From positions 1-22,760 of the IMG/VR virus record IMGVR_UViG_3300036828_000024: 22,760 nt of DNA. The stretch is one strand, 5' to 3'. This stretch comes from a virus. The notes beneath the pieces are model-generated. The model ran no database searches. It saw only the letters and a program-made list of their open reading frames with translations, and was not told the DNA's origin. Positions 7,950 through 16,079 of this stretch are shown here, piece by piece. Position 1 is the first letter of the stretch; the number at the start of each line of letters is the position of its first letter. Position numbers and translations under genes: made by a program.

Positions 7950-8411
7950 TCACCTGATGGTCATCTTTGTTAACGTCTGTCTCCTAGCCGCTATCGCTAA
8001 TGGTGTTGTCGTAGTCACAGGAATTGCCGCTGCATTACCGGGAGCAAAGTTAACCTGCACTTCACCGAACTGTGTGTACACAATCGCAAAATAGCTAAAC
8101 GTTCTGGTTAGCGAATTGTAATTCAAAGTGACATGCGCCATTCCTGTAACGTATGGAACCGCTATGATCGTTTGTTGAATTAATAAAGCAGCAACCTGCG
8201 AACTGTTTCCGGACGTTCCAAGAACTTTCTGAAACAGAGGAAACCCCTGCGTCAAATCTGCCCACCACTCGCCTTGCAGCAAGAGCAACGATGTTTGAAT
8301 CAATTGCGCAACCGCATCCGCATCGGTAAGAAAATTCTGTTTCCCGCCGCCATAAACAGGATCGTGATTGGAGTCCAATCGCCTTACCGAAATTGTTGGT
8401 GTAGGAATCAT
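7950..8411 (-). CDS. Baseplate wedge protein, gp25/gpW-like
   Basis: The protein has 153 residues and is a gp25-like wedge component, the part that joins the hub to the first sheath ring and starts sheath assembly in T4 and P2. Supporting features are the pattern from FLTDADAVAQLIQTSLLLLQGEWW through LTQGFPLFQKVLG, and the later strands MAHVTLNYNSLTRTFSYFAIVYT. The gene starts inside the stop codon of the spike gene (ATGA, 4-base overlap), so translation is probably coupled. The 30-residue C-terminal tail (NAAAIPVTTTTPLAIAARRQ) extends past the core and may be flexible. Confidence 0.85.
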   Translation of the reverse strand: MIPTPTISVRRLDSNHDPVYGGGKQNFLTDADAVAQLIQTSLLLLQGEWWADLTQGFPLFQKVLGTSGNSSQVAALLIQQTIIAVPYVTGMAHVTLNYNSLTRTFSYFAIVYTQFGEVQVNFAPGNAAAIPVTTTTPLAIAARRQTLTKMTIR

Positions 8412-9097
8412 GGTGTGCTACTAACCTTCATGTACCAAATAACACCGTTTATGATTACCGGAAAACAAAATGTCGCATTGGTAGGAGTACCGCTAATTAC
8501 ACCTGTACTGGTTGTAAATTGAATCGTGCCATCGTTCCCTAAACCAATCTTAGTTTGATTGTCCATGCTTCGTAATTCAACAGCATTGGTTGAGTAATTC
8601 TGAATTCGATTCGGTTGACTGCGCGGAGCCAGAATCGCAAACCCGTCCGAAAGATCATGCCGCCTCATAAGCTCTTGGTTGCGTACAACATAGTTACCAT
8701 TAACATCGGTGATAAGATTGCCACTACCATCAACCGGAAAGCCATTTGTAGCCCATGCGTTAATACACATATCGGCAAAGCAGACATAGCATTCCGAACC
8801 AACAATATTGGGAAATGTCAGGCACCATGTAGCATCTCCGGGAAGCATCAACAGCACATCGTCCAGTTGCGGTATAGATTTAACAGTAAATCCGCCACCA
8901 GTCATGTTAATTAAGTTCTCCGCAATTGCAAGCTGAACACTGACATATTGTGTCGAAGGATGAAAAGCGGTAATGATTCCCGGCAAGCCGCAACGCATGG
9001 TTTTGGCGATTCTCTTCGCCACGCTCTTCAAGGAAAGAGCTTCAAGTTGAGTTCTCTCGCCAACCGATATTGTTCCCGAAAATGAATTGCTGCTCAT
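8408..9097 (-). CDS. Gp138-type baseplate spike (membrane-piercing tip) protein
   Basis: This 229-residue protein resembles the Gp138 N-terminal domain family of central spikes, which close the tail tube and puncture the outer membrane. The family pattern is visible: GIITAFHPSTQYVSVQLA, then KSIPQLDDVLLMLPGD, SECYVCFADMC and RRHDLSDGFAILAP. The C-terminal third (VELRSMDNQTKIGLGNDGTIQF onward) reads as a short beta-helix tip and is brief by comparison with phages that carry long needles. The start forms a TGATG junction with the hub gene, with a one-base overlap. A puncturing spike fits a diderm (Gram-negative-type) host. Confidence 0.85.
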   Translation of the reverse strand: MSSNSFSGTISVGERTQLEALSLKSVAKRIAKTMRCGLPGIITAFHPSTQYVSVQLAIAENLINMTGGGFTVKSIPQLDDVLLMLPGDATWCLTFPNIVGSECYVCFADMCINAWATNGFPVDGSGNLITDVNGNYVVRNQELMRRHDLSDGFAILAPRSQPNRIQNYSTNAVELRSMDNQTKIGLGNDGTIQFTTSTGVISGTPTNATFCFPVIINGVIWYMKVSSTP

Positions 9098-10086
9098 CAG
9101 AACTGCACCTGTAGCGCCAAGATCGATGCACCGTTTATGAATCCGGTAATTTCCGTATACCAGTCATTGCCTCTTGAGTCGCCATAGTGATGAACACATC
9201 CGATTGTGTATGTGTTTCCAACCGGAGAAAGAATAGTTGGATATCTCCCTTGCTGGCGAGTCAATTGAGCAACTGTTACTCGGGAACTCAATTTAATTTG
9301 CTGCAATAATGTTGCTCTTGAATCAAGTAACACGGTAATAACTACACCTTGCTGTGTCTGCTGTGGAGTACCAATCAATCCATTCGTTTCATCGTAATTT
9401 AATTGGGAAACCGTTGTTGCTTCGCGTAAGGATCGAATATTTGCCGCCAAATTGGAAACCCAAAACAGAGCGTTGTTCGTATCAGCAACGTTTTGCAAAA
9501 AGTCTTGCGGCTGGCCGAAAATCGTAGTTGCGCGAGTAATCGGATCAGTTCCCAGCGGATCAACATTCTGTGCGTTCAATGGTTGCCTACACGCCTGAGC
9601 CATTTGCTGCACCAGTACTCTTTGCGTAACGTTGCCGCCGAATGTTTCGGAAACAAAATTGTTTGTTCCTTCCAGAACTCCCACCATGCAATGAAGCGTC
9701 AGTTTGTAATTAATTCCCTCTTCTCTTTCCCACAACGGTTGAATGATCATGCCTTGAAAGATCGTGCCTAATACCTGATCTGATTGGTATCCGGCAGACA
9801 GTTTGCAAATCATGCCGTAGGTGATCATGTCTTGCTCAACCGGAGAATTCAAGTTGTAAATGGTCAAATCACAGTACCACCATCCCGCGAAGCTCTGTGT
9901 TGTATCAAACCTGATATGCAATGTTTCCGGTTGCCATGCCGTACTTCCAAACGAATAGGTTGTTGTTTGTAGCATCTGATCACTATTCGGATCAGGACGC
10001 ACAGTGATAACCTCCACCTTCCACGCACGACCAAAGCGTTTGCGTAGTTCTATCTTCTGTTCCATCGCTGGCGCGGAGCTAGACAT
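9097..10086 (-). CDS. Baseplate hub protein (gp27/gpD-like)
   Basis: The protein has 329 residues from the ATG at 10086. I chose this start because GGGGTGAT lies just before it, a good anti-16S match, while the GTG at 10092 has none. The hub forms the central ring to which the spike, plug and tube attach. Visible features are an N-terminal beta domain (WQPETLHIRFDT, then FAGWWYCDLTIYNLNS), an interior segment IFQGMIIQPLWERE, the later motif GLIGTPQQTQQGVVITVLLDSR, and the C-terminus HHYGDSRGNDWYTEITGF. This matches hub proteins of small myoviruses with plug-hub-spike order. It overlaps the plug gene by 8 bases. Confidence 0.83.
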   Translation of the reverse strand: MSSSAPAMEQKIELRKRFGRAWKVEVITVRPDPNSDQMLQTTTYSFGSTAWQPETLHIRFDTTQSFAGWWYCDLTIYNLNSPVEQDMITYGMICKLSAGYQSDQVLGTIFQGMIIQPLWEREEGINYKLTLHCMVGVLEGTNNFVSETFGGNVTQRVLVQQMAQACRQPLNAQNVDPLGTDPITRATTIFGQPQDFLQNVADTNNALFWVSNLAANIRSLREATTVSQLNYDETNGLIGTPQQTQQGVVITVLLDSRATLLQQIKLSSRVTVAQLTRQQGRYPTILSPVGNTYTIGCVHHYGDSRGNDWYTEITGFINGASILALQVQF

Positions 10087-10417
10087 TATCACCCCAAAGC
10101 AAAATGAATTGGATTCCTAATTCGTTTACACCCGGATAATCGCTATCAACCACACTACCTACACAAAGCACATATGCACTTCCGATTTGAAGGTATTGAT
10201 ATTGATTAAGAATGTTTGCCGCCGGATACCATCCTGTCAGCAACGGAATATCCATCAACAACGGGTTGCCGTCCTGATCCCAAATGCTCATTACCCAGTA
10301 TTCAGACATTTCGTTATAGGCAATCAGCAATCCTAATTGAAGAGGATTTCCGTTCACAGTCAGATTGACTGGGAACAATTGCCTTGGAGAAACCGATAAC
10401 GGAATGATTTGATTCAT
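10079..10417 (-). CDS. Baseplate plug protein (Pam3 gp18-like)
   Basis: This small beta-rich protein of 112 residues resembles the baseplate plug family described from cyanophage Pam3. The plug sits inside the hub. Pattern: MNQIIPLSVSPRQLFPVNLT, then LLIAYNEMSEYWVMSIWDQDGNPLLMDIPLL, YLQIGSAYVLC and a closing ELGIQFILLWGD. The start shares one base with the stop of the Dit-like gene (TAATG), and the gene lies between the Dit-like and hub genes, as in related phages. Length is typical. Confidence 0.8.
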   Translation of the reverse strand: MNQIIPLSVSPRQLFPVNLTVNGNPLQLGLLIAYNEMSEYWVMSIWDQDGNPLLMDIPLLTGWYPAANILNQYQYLQIGSAYVLCVGSVVDSDYPGVNELGIQFILLWGDNV

Positions 10418-11277
10418 TACATTAAACCATGCAAAGCTGATTGCAATAATTGACTGGTAAACAATCCAGCGCCGGGAACTGTTTGAGAGGCGTTGTATGT
10501 GGGAAGTGATGAGCCTCCCGGATAACTTAGTTTCATTGTGTTGTAGTCTTCTTCTGTCATCGTGTGCGCTTCTACTGTTGTAGGATCGGACACAGTTCCA
10601 TTGACAGTCCCCTGCGTTGTTTCACCGATAGATTGAATACGTTGACTCTGAACCTGAGCCGCGATATCAGCAACAATAATTTCCTGAAACGTTAATACCA
10701 TTGCCAATCCACCGAAATATGTTTTTGGCGAATCCTCAACGGATATTTCTCTCAGCACCATGTTGTCGTATGTGTATAGGCGAGTGTTAACCGTCATCAC
10801 TTGCCGCTCTTTCATAAACAGTTTCATTTGCAGAAATGCGGCAACACTCTTGGATGGATTGTTACCCCACATCGGAGAAAATCCCGGCAATGTGTACATG
10901 GAGATTGCATCTGACATGGCCACTTCCAATGTCAGTGTCATTGGCTGCATGATCACGTGATCAGTGATGTTGTACCCAGTCTGTACAGGATGTTGCGTGA
11001 TCTCCGCATTGATCCTGTGACTTGCTCTCATAATGGCATCGAACACGAACATGTACGTTTGCGTTTCTGAATTAAATCCGCTGCCATAATCCTGTGCCGT
11101 AATAGTGAATGGATTTTGTTCTGTTCCGGCAGTACTGTTTCCTGTCATGCTGCCAATCTTCCCTTGAAAGGTAATCGCGTACAGCGCTTTCTCTTTGCTC
11201 CAGTTCGAAGGCGTGTATGCCTTGATGACTTCCGGCAAGGTAGTTTTCGAAGGAAGATTAATAAGCGATACATCCAT
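10417..11277 (-). CDS. Dit-like baseplate/distal tail protein
   Basis: The protein has 286 residues. The segment ASHRINAEITQHPVQTGYNI, followed by TDHVIMQPMTLTLEV (about residues 84-118), and the later LYTYDNMVLREISVEDSPKT with GLAMVLTFQEI (about 160-200) match Dit-like proteins that sit between tail tube and baseplate hub. The N-terminal 75 residues and the C-terminal 80 residues (Thr/Ser-rich, ending SALHGLM) fall outside the core and are probably contact arms. It starts 2 bases after the tape measure stop. The ribosome binding site is weak, so coupling is likely. Confidence 0.78.
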   Translation of the reverse strand: MDVSLINLPSKTTLPEVIKAYTPSNWSKEKALYAITFQGKIGSMTGNSTAGTEQNPFTITAQDYGSGFNSETQTYMFVFDAIMRASHRINAEITQHPVQTGYNITDHVIMQPMTLTLEVAMSDAISMYTLPGFSPMWGNNPSKSVAAFLQMKLFMKERQVMTVNTRLYTYDNMVLREISVEDSPKTYFGGLAMVLTFQEIIVADIAAQVQSQRIQSIGETTQGTVNGTVSDPTTVEAHTMTEEDYNTMKLSYPGGSSLPTYNASQTVPGAGLFTSQLLQSALHGLM

Positions 11278-11279
11278 AT

Positions 11280-12566
11280 TCAGTACGCAGACCTCAATTC
11301 CGCGAGATTGTACGATGTCTGTTGTTTCCGTTCCGCTTTGATTCGTTCATTGATCTGTGTTGCAATCTGCTCCGGTGTGGCATGGGGCTGCATGATATTG
11401 ATGGTTCCGATATTGACCCCGCCGCCGCTATACATCCCCGCTCCCCGCTGCATTCCCCGCGTGTAATGTGAAAGAGTATCTTCGAAATATCCGCCACGCT
11501 TTAACGCTCCCGCAAACTGCTCCGCACTTTGCGCTCCCATTGCTCCCGGATATTTGCGGCGAATTAAATTTGTGTAATAGTTCCCGAACTCCCCCAGTGA
11601 ACTGAATGCGCGATATTCCGTACTCCCCGGATAACGAATTCCGGCAAGATTGTTCAGCGATCTGGCACCACGATTGGTGAAGTTGCCAGTTTCGTGTTCC
11701 CATTGACCATAGATCAAAGCAGGATTGATACCAAGACTCCCACCCACCTGTGCAGCTAATGCCCTGATGTTGCCGGTATCTTGTATTGGAACCGGACTGG
11801 TTACTTCAGCGCCAGTACTCACCGTTTTGGTCGTTCCACCTGTGACGAATGTAGTAAGTCGCGCCAGCATGTTGAACACAGGTTCAGACACTTTCGCAAT
11901 CCCGCCAATGATGATGAATATATCTTTGAGAAGCTTCAGCAACGGAACAACTAAATTAGCAATCATGGTTGACCATTCAGGAATGTGCTGAACAATGTAA
12001 GCATTCAAATCCTGAAGGTTGTTTAAGAATTTCTCTCCGCCCAGTCCCTCAACAATCTTGCTTACCACATTCATCAGGAAATATTGCATCTCCACACTGA
12101 ACTTCGAAAACTCAAAGCGGATATCGCGTATCCGTCGCATGTTTTCTTCGAAGTTAGGCCCGAGTTGTCCAGTCAAGGTTTTTTGCAATGTTTGCAGTTC
12201 AACAAATCGCCTGTGCAACTCAGGATCGAACGCAATCTGTTCAAGCGTTGCCCCTAATGCTTCTGTAGCGATCTTCAATGAACGTGCATGTTGCACATCC
12301 ATGAACATCGTCTGACCCCATAACCTGAAATCCTGATCACGCATTGCAACCTTGTCGGCAGTGGCAATAGCAGCAATACCAACACCGACAAGTGCCCCGG
12401 CAACGGCAACCCCAGTCGAAGCAAGCGCACCCATTTCCGGGATAATCGTTGTCTCGATCAGGCGTGTTGCATCCTTCAGCGCATTGTTAAATTGAGTCAG
12501 TTGTGTTTGGTTGACCTGAAAGCCCAAACTAACGAGGTAGCTTTTGAGTGCCTTGATATCAGCCAT
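11280..12566 (-). CDS. Tape measure protein with glucosaminidase-like domain
   Basis: The tape measure fills the tail tube, sets tail length and is released into the host at infection. This one has 428 residues, short for the class; at roughly 0.15 nm per residue it implies a tail near 60 nm (inference). Residues 15-45 are helical, and 48-70 form an Ala/Gly/Val hydrophobic stretch. Residues 205-225 are hydrophobic (LVVPLLKLLKDIFIIIGGI). Residues about 266-372 match glucosaminidase-type peptidoglycan hydrolases: LIYGQWEHETGNF with candidate catalytic Glu292, ARSLNNLAGI, then FSSLGEFGNYYTNLI. This domain probably opens the cell wall locally during DNA entry. The gene overlaps the frameshifted chaperone frame by 8 bases. 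The place between chaperone and Dit-like gene is diagnostic. Confidence 0.87.
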   Translation of the reverse strand: MADIKALKSYLVSLGFQVNQTQLTQFNNALKDATRLIETTIIPEMGALASTGVAVAGALVGVGIAAIATADKVAMRDQDFRLWGQTMFMDVQHARSLKIATEALGATLEQIAFDPELHRRFVELQTLQKTLTGQLGPNFEENMRRIRDIRFEFSKFSVEMQYFLMNVVSKIVEGLGGEKFLNNLQDLNAYIVQHIPEWSTMIANLVVPLLKLLKDIFIIIGGIAKVSEPVFNMLARLTTFVTGGTTKTVSTGAEVTSPVPIQDTGNIRALAAQVGGSLGINPALIYGQWEHETGNFTNRGARSLNNLAGIRYPGSTEYRAFSSLGEFGNYYTNLIRRKYPGAMGAQSAEQFAGALKRGGYFEDTLSHYTRGMQRGAGMYSGGGVNIGTINIMQPHATPEQIATQINERIKAERKQQTSYNLAELRSAY

Positions 12567-12789
12567 GGTGCTTTCTCAACCATTCATCTACCACAGTCTT
12601 ATTGGCGTTTTGAACATCCAATATCTCGTGTGCAACCAACAAATCGTGAAAGCTGTAAGTGCCGTTCGTAGCTTCCTTTTGTTTCCACATCCCTTCCACA
12701 ACCGGACGATAGAGGAATGCATCAATATTCGGAAAATCAATTAACTCGATGCTTGCGCCGTTAGTATGTTGTTCAATCCTCCGGTTAAG
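12559..12789 (-). CDS. Tail assembly chaperone, -1 frameshift extension (GT-like)
   Basis: This 76-codon stretch has no usable start codon with a ribosome binding site, yet it is clearly coding. It is read when ribosomes slip -1 at CCCCTTTTTTC (12789-12799) in the preceding gene, giving a 218-residue fusion (142 + 76 residues). The -1 frame is closed upstream by a stop at 12805-12807, so slippage must occur in the short window that contains the slippery run. The product contains IELIDFPNIDAFLYRPVVEG, then MWKQKEATNGTYSFHDLL and AHEILDVQNANKTVVDEWL, a charged helical domain of the sort seen in second halves of tail chaperones. It fills the otherwise empty space before the tape measure and ends 8 bases inside it. 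By analogy with lambda G/GT, the extension recruits tube subunits to the tape measure. Confidence 0.88.
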   Translation of the reverse strand, partial: LNRRIEQHTNGASIELIDFPNIDAFLYRPVVEGMWKQKEATNGTYSFHDLLVAHEILDVQNANKTVVDEWLRKHHG

Positions 12790-13214
12790 AAAAAAGGGGA
12801 AAGATTAAAAAACAGTGAGTGTGATGTCAGCACCACTACGGTTGAAATGTCCGTCTTCAATTCCGGAATCGCAAACGTTCCGTTAGCCATCAGTACCGAT
12901 AACACAACTTCTTCTTCTCCCACCGCTGTATACTGTCCTACAACTCTCAATGCTTCCTGTTGAACCTGTTCGAATAGATTGCGGTCCAGTGTCATCAGCA
13001 TTCCTTGAATCAATGCTTGTGCAGCTTGTTCCTTCTGTGTTCTGTCCTGTTCAGTCTGTGGTTCCGGTGTGCTATCTTCCAGTGAATTTTGCGCCATTAT
13101 CTTGCGCAAAGAATCAATTAATTTAAACAACAACCATGATCCAACCGCTGCATTCATTCGCCGCAACTGATATCGGTTGTTATTGACAATGACATCCTTG
13201 GTTTCACCTTCCAT
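12741..13214 (-). CDS. Tail assembly chaperone, G-like short form
   Basis: The 157-residue protein lies between tube and tape measure genes, the standard place of tail assembly chaperones, which wrap the tape measure while the tube polymerises and are absent from the virion. It is mostly helical after a beta start (DVIVNNNRYQLRRMNAAVG), has a Gln/Glu/Thr-rich charged middle (residues 48-65), and ends in a hydrophobic SLFFNLSPFFLTGG segment. The slippery run falls in codons 139-142, so the last 15 residues are unique to the non-shifted form. GAGGGAGCA lies just before the ATG. Sequence similarity to named families is weak; the call rests on position and the frameshift. Confidence 0.83.
   Translation of the reverse strand: MEGETKDVIVNNNRYQLRRMNAAVGSWLLFKLIDSLRKIMAQNSLEDSTPEPQTEQDRTQKEQAAQALIQGMLMTLDRNLFEQVQQEALRVVGQYTAVGEEEVVLSVLMANGTFAIPELKTDISTVVVLTSHSLFFNLSPFFLTGGLNNILTAQASS
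12789..12799 (-). promoter_or_regulatory. -1 ribosomal frameshift slippery site
   Basis: The mRNA reads CCCCUUUUUUC. In the chaperone frame (CC CCU UUU UUC) it contains two overlapping X-XXY-YYZ heptamers, C CCU UUU and U UUU UUC. Both allow P- and A-site tRNAs to re-pair after a -1 shift. I see no strong downstream stem-loop. A GGAGGA run lies about 6 bases downstream, in codons for Gly-Gly. Confidence 0.85.
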
Positions 13215-13226
13215 TGCTCCCTCACA

Positions 13227-13724
13227 TTAGAGACTGTTCAAATTCGCGCAAAGCAGCGTCCATGTAATCATGGTTGGATTTGCCGCATAAGCTTTATCCG
13301 GAATCTTGGTGGGAAACACTCCTAACGCTTCGTGTGATGTTCCATCCAAGACATTGCGCAAAAGCATCGAAGTACTCGCCCACTGCGAGATGTCGCCCTG
13401 ATTGCAAAGCGTATCGTGCAGGTTAATCCAGAACAACAGGTACTTATGCAGGATGCTGGTTTGCTGACATTCAATCGTGATGCGTCCAGCTTTACCAGCA
13501 ACGTAAGCTGGCAGCACAGTACCATCGGCTGATGTCTCCAGCACACCGTGTTCTGTGATGTATTCAACAGTGATCTTTCCGGCACCAATGTAACCGCTGA
13601 ATTTGAATGCACCTGCAAGCGGAGAAGCAATTGCACCTGATAAATCCTTGAAGCTGTAGGTTGTCGAAACACCCTTGAAGATGTTTCCGAAAGCACTCAA
13701 TGCATTCACAATTGAAGTGGACAT
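13227..13724 (-). CDS. Tail tube protein (DUF3277 family)
   Basis: This 165-residue protein is the inner tube subunit of the contractile tail. It carries the DUF3277 layout: TYSFKDLSGAIASPLAGAFKF near the N-terminus, then ITVEYITEHGVLETSADGTVL, a KAGRITIECQQTS strand, an ILHKYLLFW helix, and a final strand PTMITWTLLCANLNSL. Length is typical. It follows the sheath gene by 11 bases, with AGGAG before the ATG. Sheath-tube-chaperone order is standard. Confidence 0.9.
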   Translation of the reverse strand: MSTSIVNALSAFGNIFKGVSTTYSFKDLSGAIASPLAGAFKFSGYIGAGKITVEYITEHGVLETSADGTVLPAYVAGKAGRITIECQQTSILHKYLLFWINLHDTLCNQGDISQWASTSMLLRNVLDGTSHEALGVFPTKIPDKAYAANPTMITWTLLCANLNSL

Positions 13725-13735
13725 AATTTACTCTC

Positions 13736-14872
13736 CTACTGCTGAACGTAAACAGCAATCAGAACTGATTGAACAGCTTCACTCAGAATCACGGCACAGT
13801 AAATTGGCGCGGCCTGTCGATTCGCGGGTTTTGCTCCCAAGGATGCGTAAGTTGGTGATTGATTTAAATATCCCGGAATCGACATGCCCGCTTGTAATTT
13901 AAGTATAGTTTGCCCCTGCCACACACCAGGTGATAGAAAGCCACGATTAACTGACTTCGAACAGGACGTATTTGCAGATTGAATTAAAACTGATTGTCCC
14001 TCATCAGTTTGAGGTATCGCCGGATATAGAAACAATGTGTTAGTCATGTCGTACTGCAAATCAGATACGAGCATGTCGATGCCCAAAATCTGATCAAAAT
14101 ACTGACCACTTCCAGTCACACCCGGAGAAAGCGAATTGTAAGTGTTCGCATAACTGGAATAGACATTCCCGTTGTTTCCGTTGATCGTATTGAATTGACC
14201 AGCAGTAACAGGTTCAACAATCATCCCAATAACATTCTTGAAGGGAAGAATAAAATAACTTCCCGCCAGTCCGGTATTGCGTCCCATCACTAGGCCCATT
14301 AATCCCGCCGCAAAATAGTTGTTGTTTAATGCGGTTCCACCCTGCGTAGTGATATACGTCCCAATGTAGCGATTCAACGTTGCTCGTGTCAGAATTGAGA
14401 AAGGATCGTTAATGCCCGTTAAGCAATCGGGAGAACTGGTTTGCCAGAAATATTGCGCCACAGGAGATGCAGTCTGAACCCATTGTGACACCGCAACTAT
14501 ATCATCATCAATTGCACCTTGAATCGTGAACAGATACCAGTCCGGAGATGCAACACGGCAAGCCTGTGCCGCTTGTAATGGTGTTTCCGTTGGTCCCTGC
14601 ACTCCAATCCACAGATAGAACGGAGTGGGTATCTGTGAGAAATATGCTTGCGCAGCAAGATATTCAGCAGACGTAGAAGAAAAACCGTCCGTAAGCATTT
14701 GTTGCAAAGCCACAAGCCCACCTGAATACAAGCGAACTCGTGAATTCGGACCACTAAGAGGAAGGACAGTACTTTTTCCGATAATCAATGCCTGATTGAA
14801 CTGTGGAGGTTGTACAGCTTGCGGTGAAACCTGAACAGTTACATCTACGATAAAATCTAATGGCAGAGTCAT
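13736..14872 (-). CDS. Tail sheath protein (DUF3383 family)
   Basis: The protein has 378 residues and belongs to DUF3383, the contractile sheath subunit of small myoviruses. Visible features: the N-terminal arm ending in FNQALIIGKS, RVRLYSGGLVALQQMLTDGF with EYLAAQAYFSQIPTPF, a domain around PDWYLFTIQGAIDDDIVAVSQ, and a C-terminal arm that would exchange strands with neighbouring subunits. The presence of a sheath plus gp25/gpJ proteins identifies the phage as a myovirus type. GGTGGTGAAAC lies upstream of the ATG, and the gene begins 10 bases after the terminator stop. Confidence 0.92.
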   Translation of the reverse strand: MTLPLDFIVDVTVQVSPQAVQPPQFNQALIIGKSTVLPLSGPNSRVRLYSGGLVALQQMLTDGFSSTSAEYLAAQAYFSQIPTPFYLWIGVQGPTETPLQAAQACRVASPDWYLFTIQGAIDDDIVAVSQWVQTASPVAQYFWQTSSPDCLTGINDPFSILTRATLNRYIGTYITTQGGTALNNNYFAAGLMGLVMGRNTGLAGSYFILPFKNVIGMIVEPVTAGQFNTINGNNGNVYSSYANTYNSLSPGVTGSGQYFDQILGIDMLVSDLQYDMTNTLFLYPAIPQTDEGQSVLIQSANTSCSKSVNRGFLSPGVWQGQTILKLQAGMSIPGYLNQSPTYASLGAKPANRQAAPIYCAVILSEAVQSVLIAVYVQQ

Positions 14873-14882
14873 GTTTCACCAC

Positions 14883-15707
14883 CTATAAGATTTCTGGCTG
14901 TATATCGAATATCTCGCCCGTATCTTTAAATCCAACTATCTCAACTGAAGTAACAGGCTCGTAAATATAGCTCTCAAAAATTTCTTCGAAGAAATCACAA
15001 CTGACATCAACCTGCTCCCACCACTGCCCTTCGAACAATTCCGGCGCTCTTACTGGCGTTCCCATGTCCCCGGTCAAATACAATCGCGAACTGGCTAATT
15101 GATCATGCGTCCAATCTTCCAGCAGCATTGATTTAATCAAGCGAATCGTGTCACACGAATTCGGACCTCTTGCGCGAAGGAATACATTCCAGTTGCGGGT
15201 GTAAGCTCTTACTCGCGATGCCGAATCCATACCTTCGTTTGCCCATTGCGTTTCATCACGCAAATCGCTGTAATTGGTCATGACTTCTACACATCGAATG
15301 AACACCACATCGTCATCAATCGTGTAGGCAGGTTGGCCCTGTGTCTGCCATGACAACCGCACTGTTGTGTTTGCCAACGAATCATAAAAGCTGATTGTCT
15401 CCTTACCATCCGCACTCACCGGATTTGAAAGAGTGATAATTAAATCTGTTCCCTCTCCAGCCATGTTCTGAATGAACGTACCAAGTGGAATACCAATTCC
15501 AAAAGCAAAAAATCCCGGCTCAATGTTCACTGGGATTAGCGGCGTAACCACATCGTTCGAACCATAAGTGACATGACATTCCAATTCGAGATTAGCGGCG
15601 ATTCCAAGTATTTGCGTTACGAGCAACTGAAACAGTACATCCATATCATTCGGCGTTAGCGCCGTACTCGTATATACCGATCCATCCGCAAGTACTGTCT
15701 GTGTCAT
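14883..15707 (-). CDS. Tail terminator / neck protein (gp12-like) with inserted beta module
   Basis: The start at 15707 gives 274 residues and an ATGA overlap with the upstream gene; an ATG at 15758 would overlap that gene by 55 bases and is unlikely. The C-terminal half carries the pattern of phage neck/terminator proteins: TVRLSWQTQGQPAYTID, DDVVFIRCVEV, RAYTRNWNVFLRARGPNS and DTIRLIKSMLLED. The protein caps the tail and joins it to the head. Residues about 63-109 are an extra beta segment (GIGIPLGTFIQ, LIITLSNPVSADGK, TISFYD) which resembles an insertion in the DUF4054 protein two genes upstream. The last 40 residues are acidic (DFFEEIFESY onward). Confidence 0.78.
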   Translation of the reverse strand: MTQTVLADGSVYTSTALTPNDMDVLFQLLVTQILGIAANLELECHVTYGSNDVVTPLIPVNIEPGFFAFGIGIPLGTFIQNMAGEGTDLIITLSNPVSADGKETISFYDSLANTTVRLSWQTQGQPAYTIDDDVVFIRCVEVMTNYSDLRDETQWANEGMDSASRVRAYTRNWNVFLRARGPNSCDTIRLIKSMLLEDWTHDQLASSRLYLTGDMGTPVRAPELFEGQWWEQVDVSCDFFEEIFESYIYEPVTSVEIVGFKDTGEIFDIQPEIL

Positions 15708-16078
15708 TGTCCACTCATGCGAACCGCATACGCTTTGCGATATCCATAATCCTGCCACGGACCAACTTTCACAACTCTGTAGTTCTCACCTTGCCATGTA
15801 ACGATATCGCTTATCCTGCTTCCCGTGTTGCCTGATGTACCACTAGTTTCATAAATGAGTTGACTTGTCCAAATCGCAATCACTCCCGTAACCCGATCAG
15901 CTTCCGGAACCTGTTCCAATTCTTCCGGACTAGGAGGTTGAATCGCTCCCCAAGCTTGGATAAGAACTGTTTTATTGTTCCATCTGCCCATGACATACTG
16001 ACCACCACTACTGCGGGTAATAGTGAAAGATTGAGCAAAATCCGGATCATTAACGATTTCTGCAATAGAAAAAGGCAT
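15704..16078 (-). CDS. Head-closure (head-tail connector) candidate
   Basis: This 124-residue protein sits between an HK97 gp10-like neck protein and the tail terminator, a place usually held by head-closure or connector proteins. It is mainly beta: FAQSFTITRSSGGQYVMGRW, a central VLIQAWGAIQPPSPEELEQV segment, then SDIVTWQGENYRVVKVGPWQ near the end. The last pattern (strand, W-x-GENYRVVKV, W-x-DYG) is common in such connectors. It starts 1 base after the preceding stop. The family cannot be fixed by eye. Confidence 0.68.
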   Translation of the reverse strand: MPFSIAEIVNDPDFAQSFTITRSSGGQYVMGRWNNKTVLIQAWGAIQPPSPEELEQVPEADRVTGVIAIWTSQLIYETSGTSGNTGSRISDIVTWQGENYRVVKVGPWQDYGYRKAYAVRMSGQ

Positions 16079-16079
16079 A

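Noticed and set aside
11116-11466. Plus-strand ORF of 116 codons
   Set aside because: Antisense to the Dit-like and tape measure genes; the product has random composition.
12019-12315. Plus-strand ORF of 98 codons
   Set aside because: Antisense to the tape measure gene, rich in Ser and Cys, no ribosome binding site of note.
15708-15758. Longer start for the tail terminator gene (ATG at 15758)
   Set aside because: It would overlap the head-closure gene by 55 bases; the ATGA start at 15707 fits the coupling pattern of the operon.
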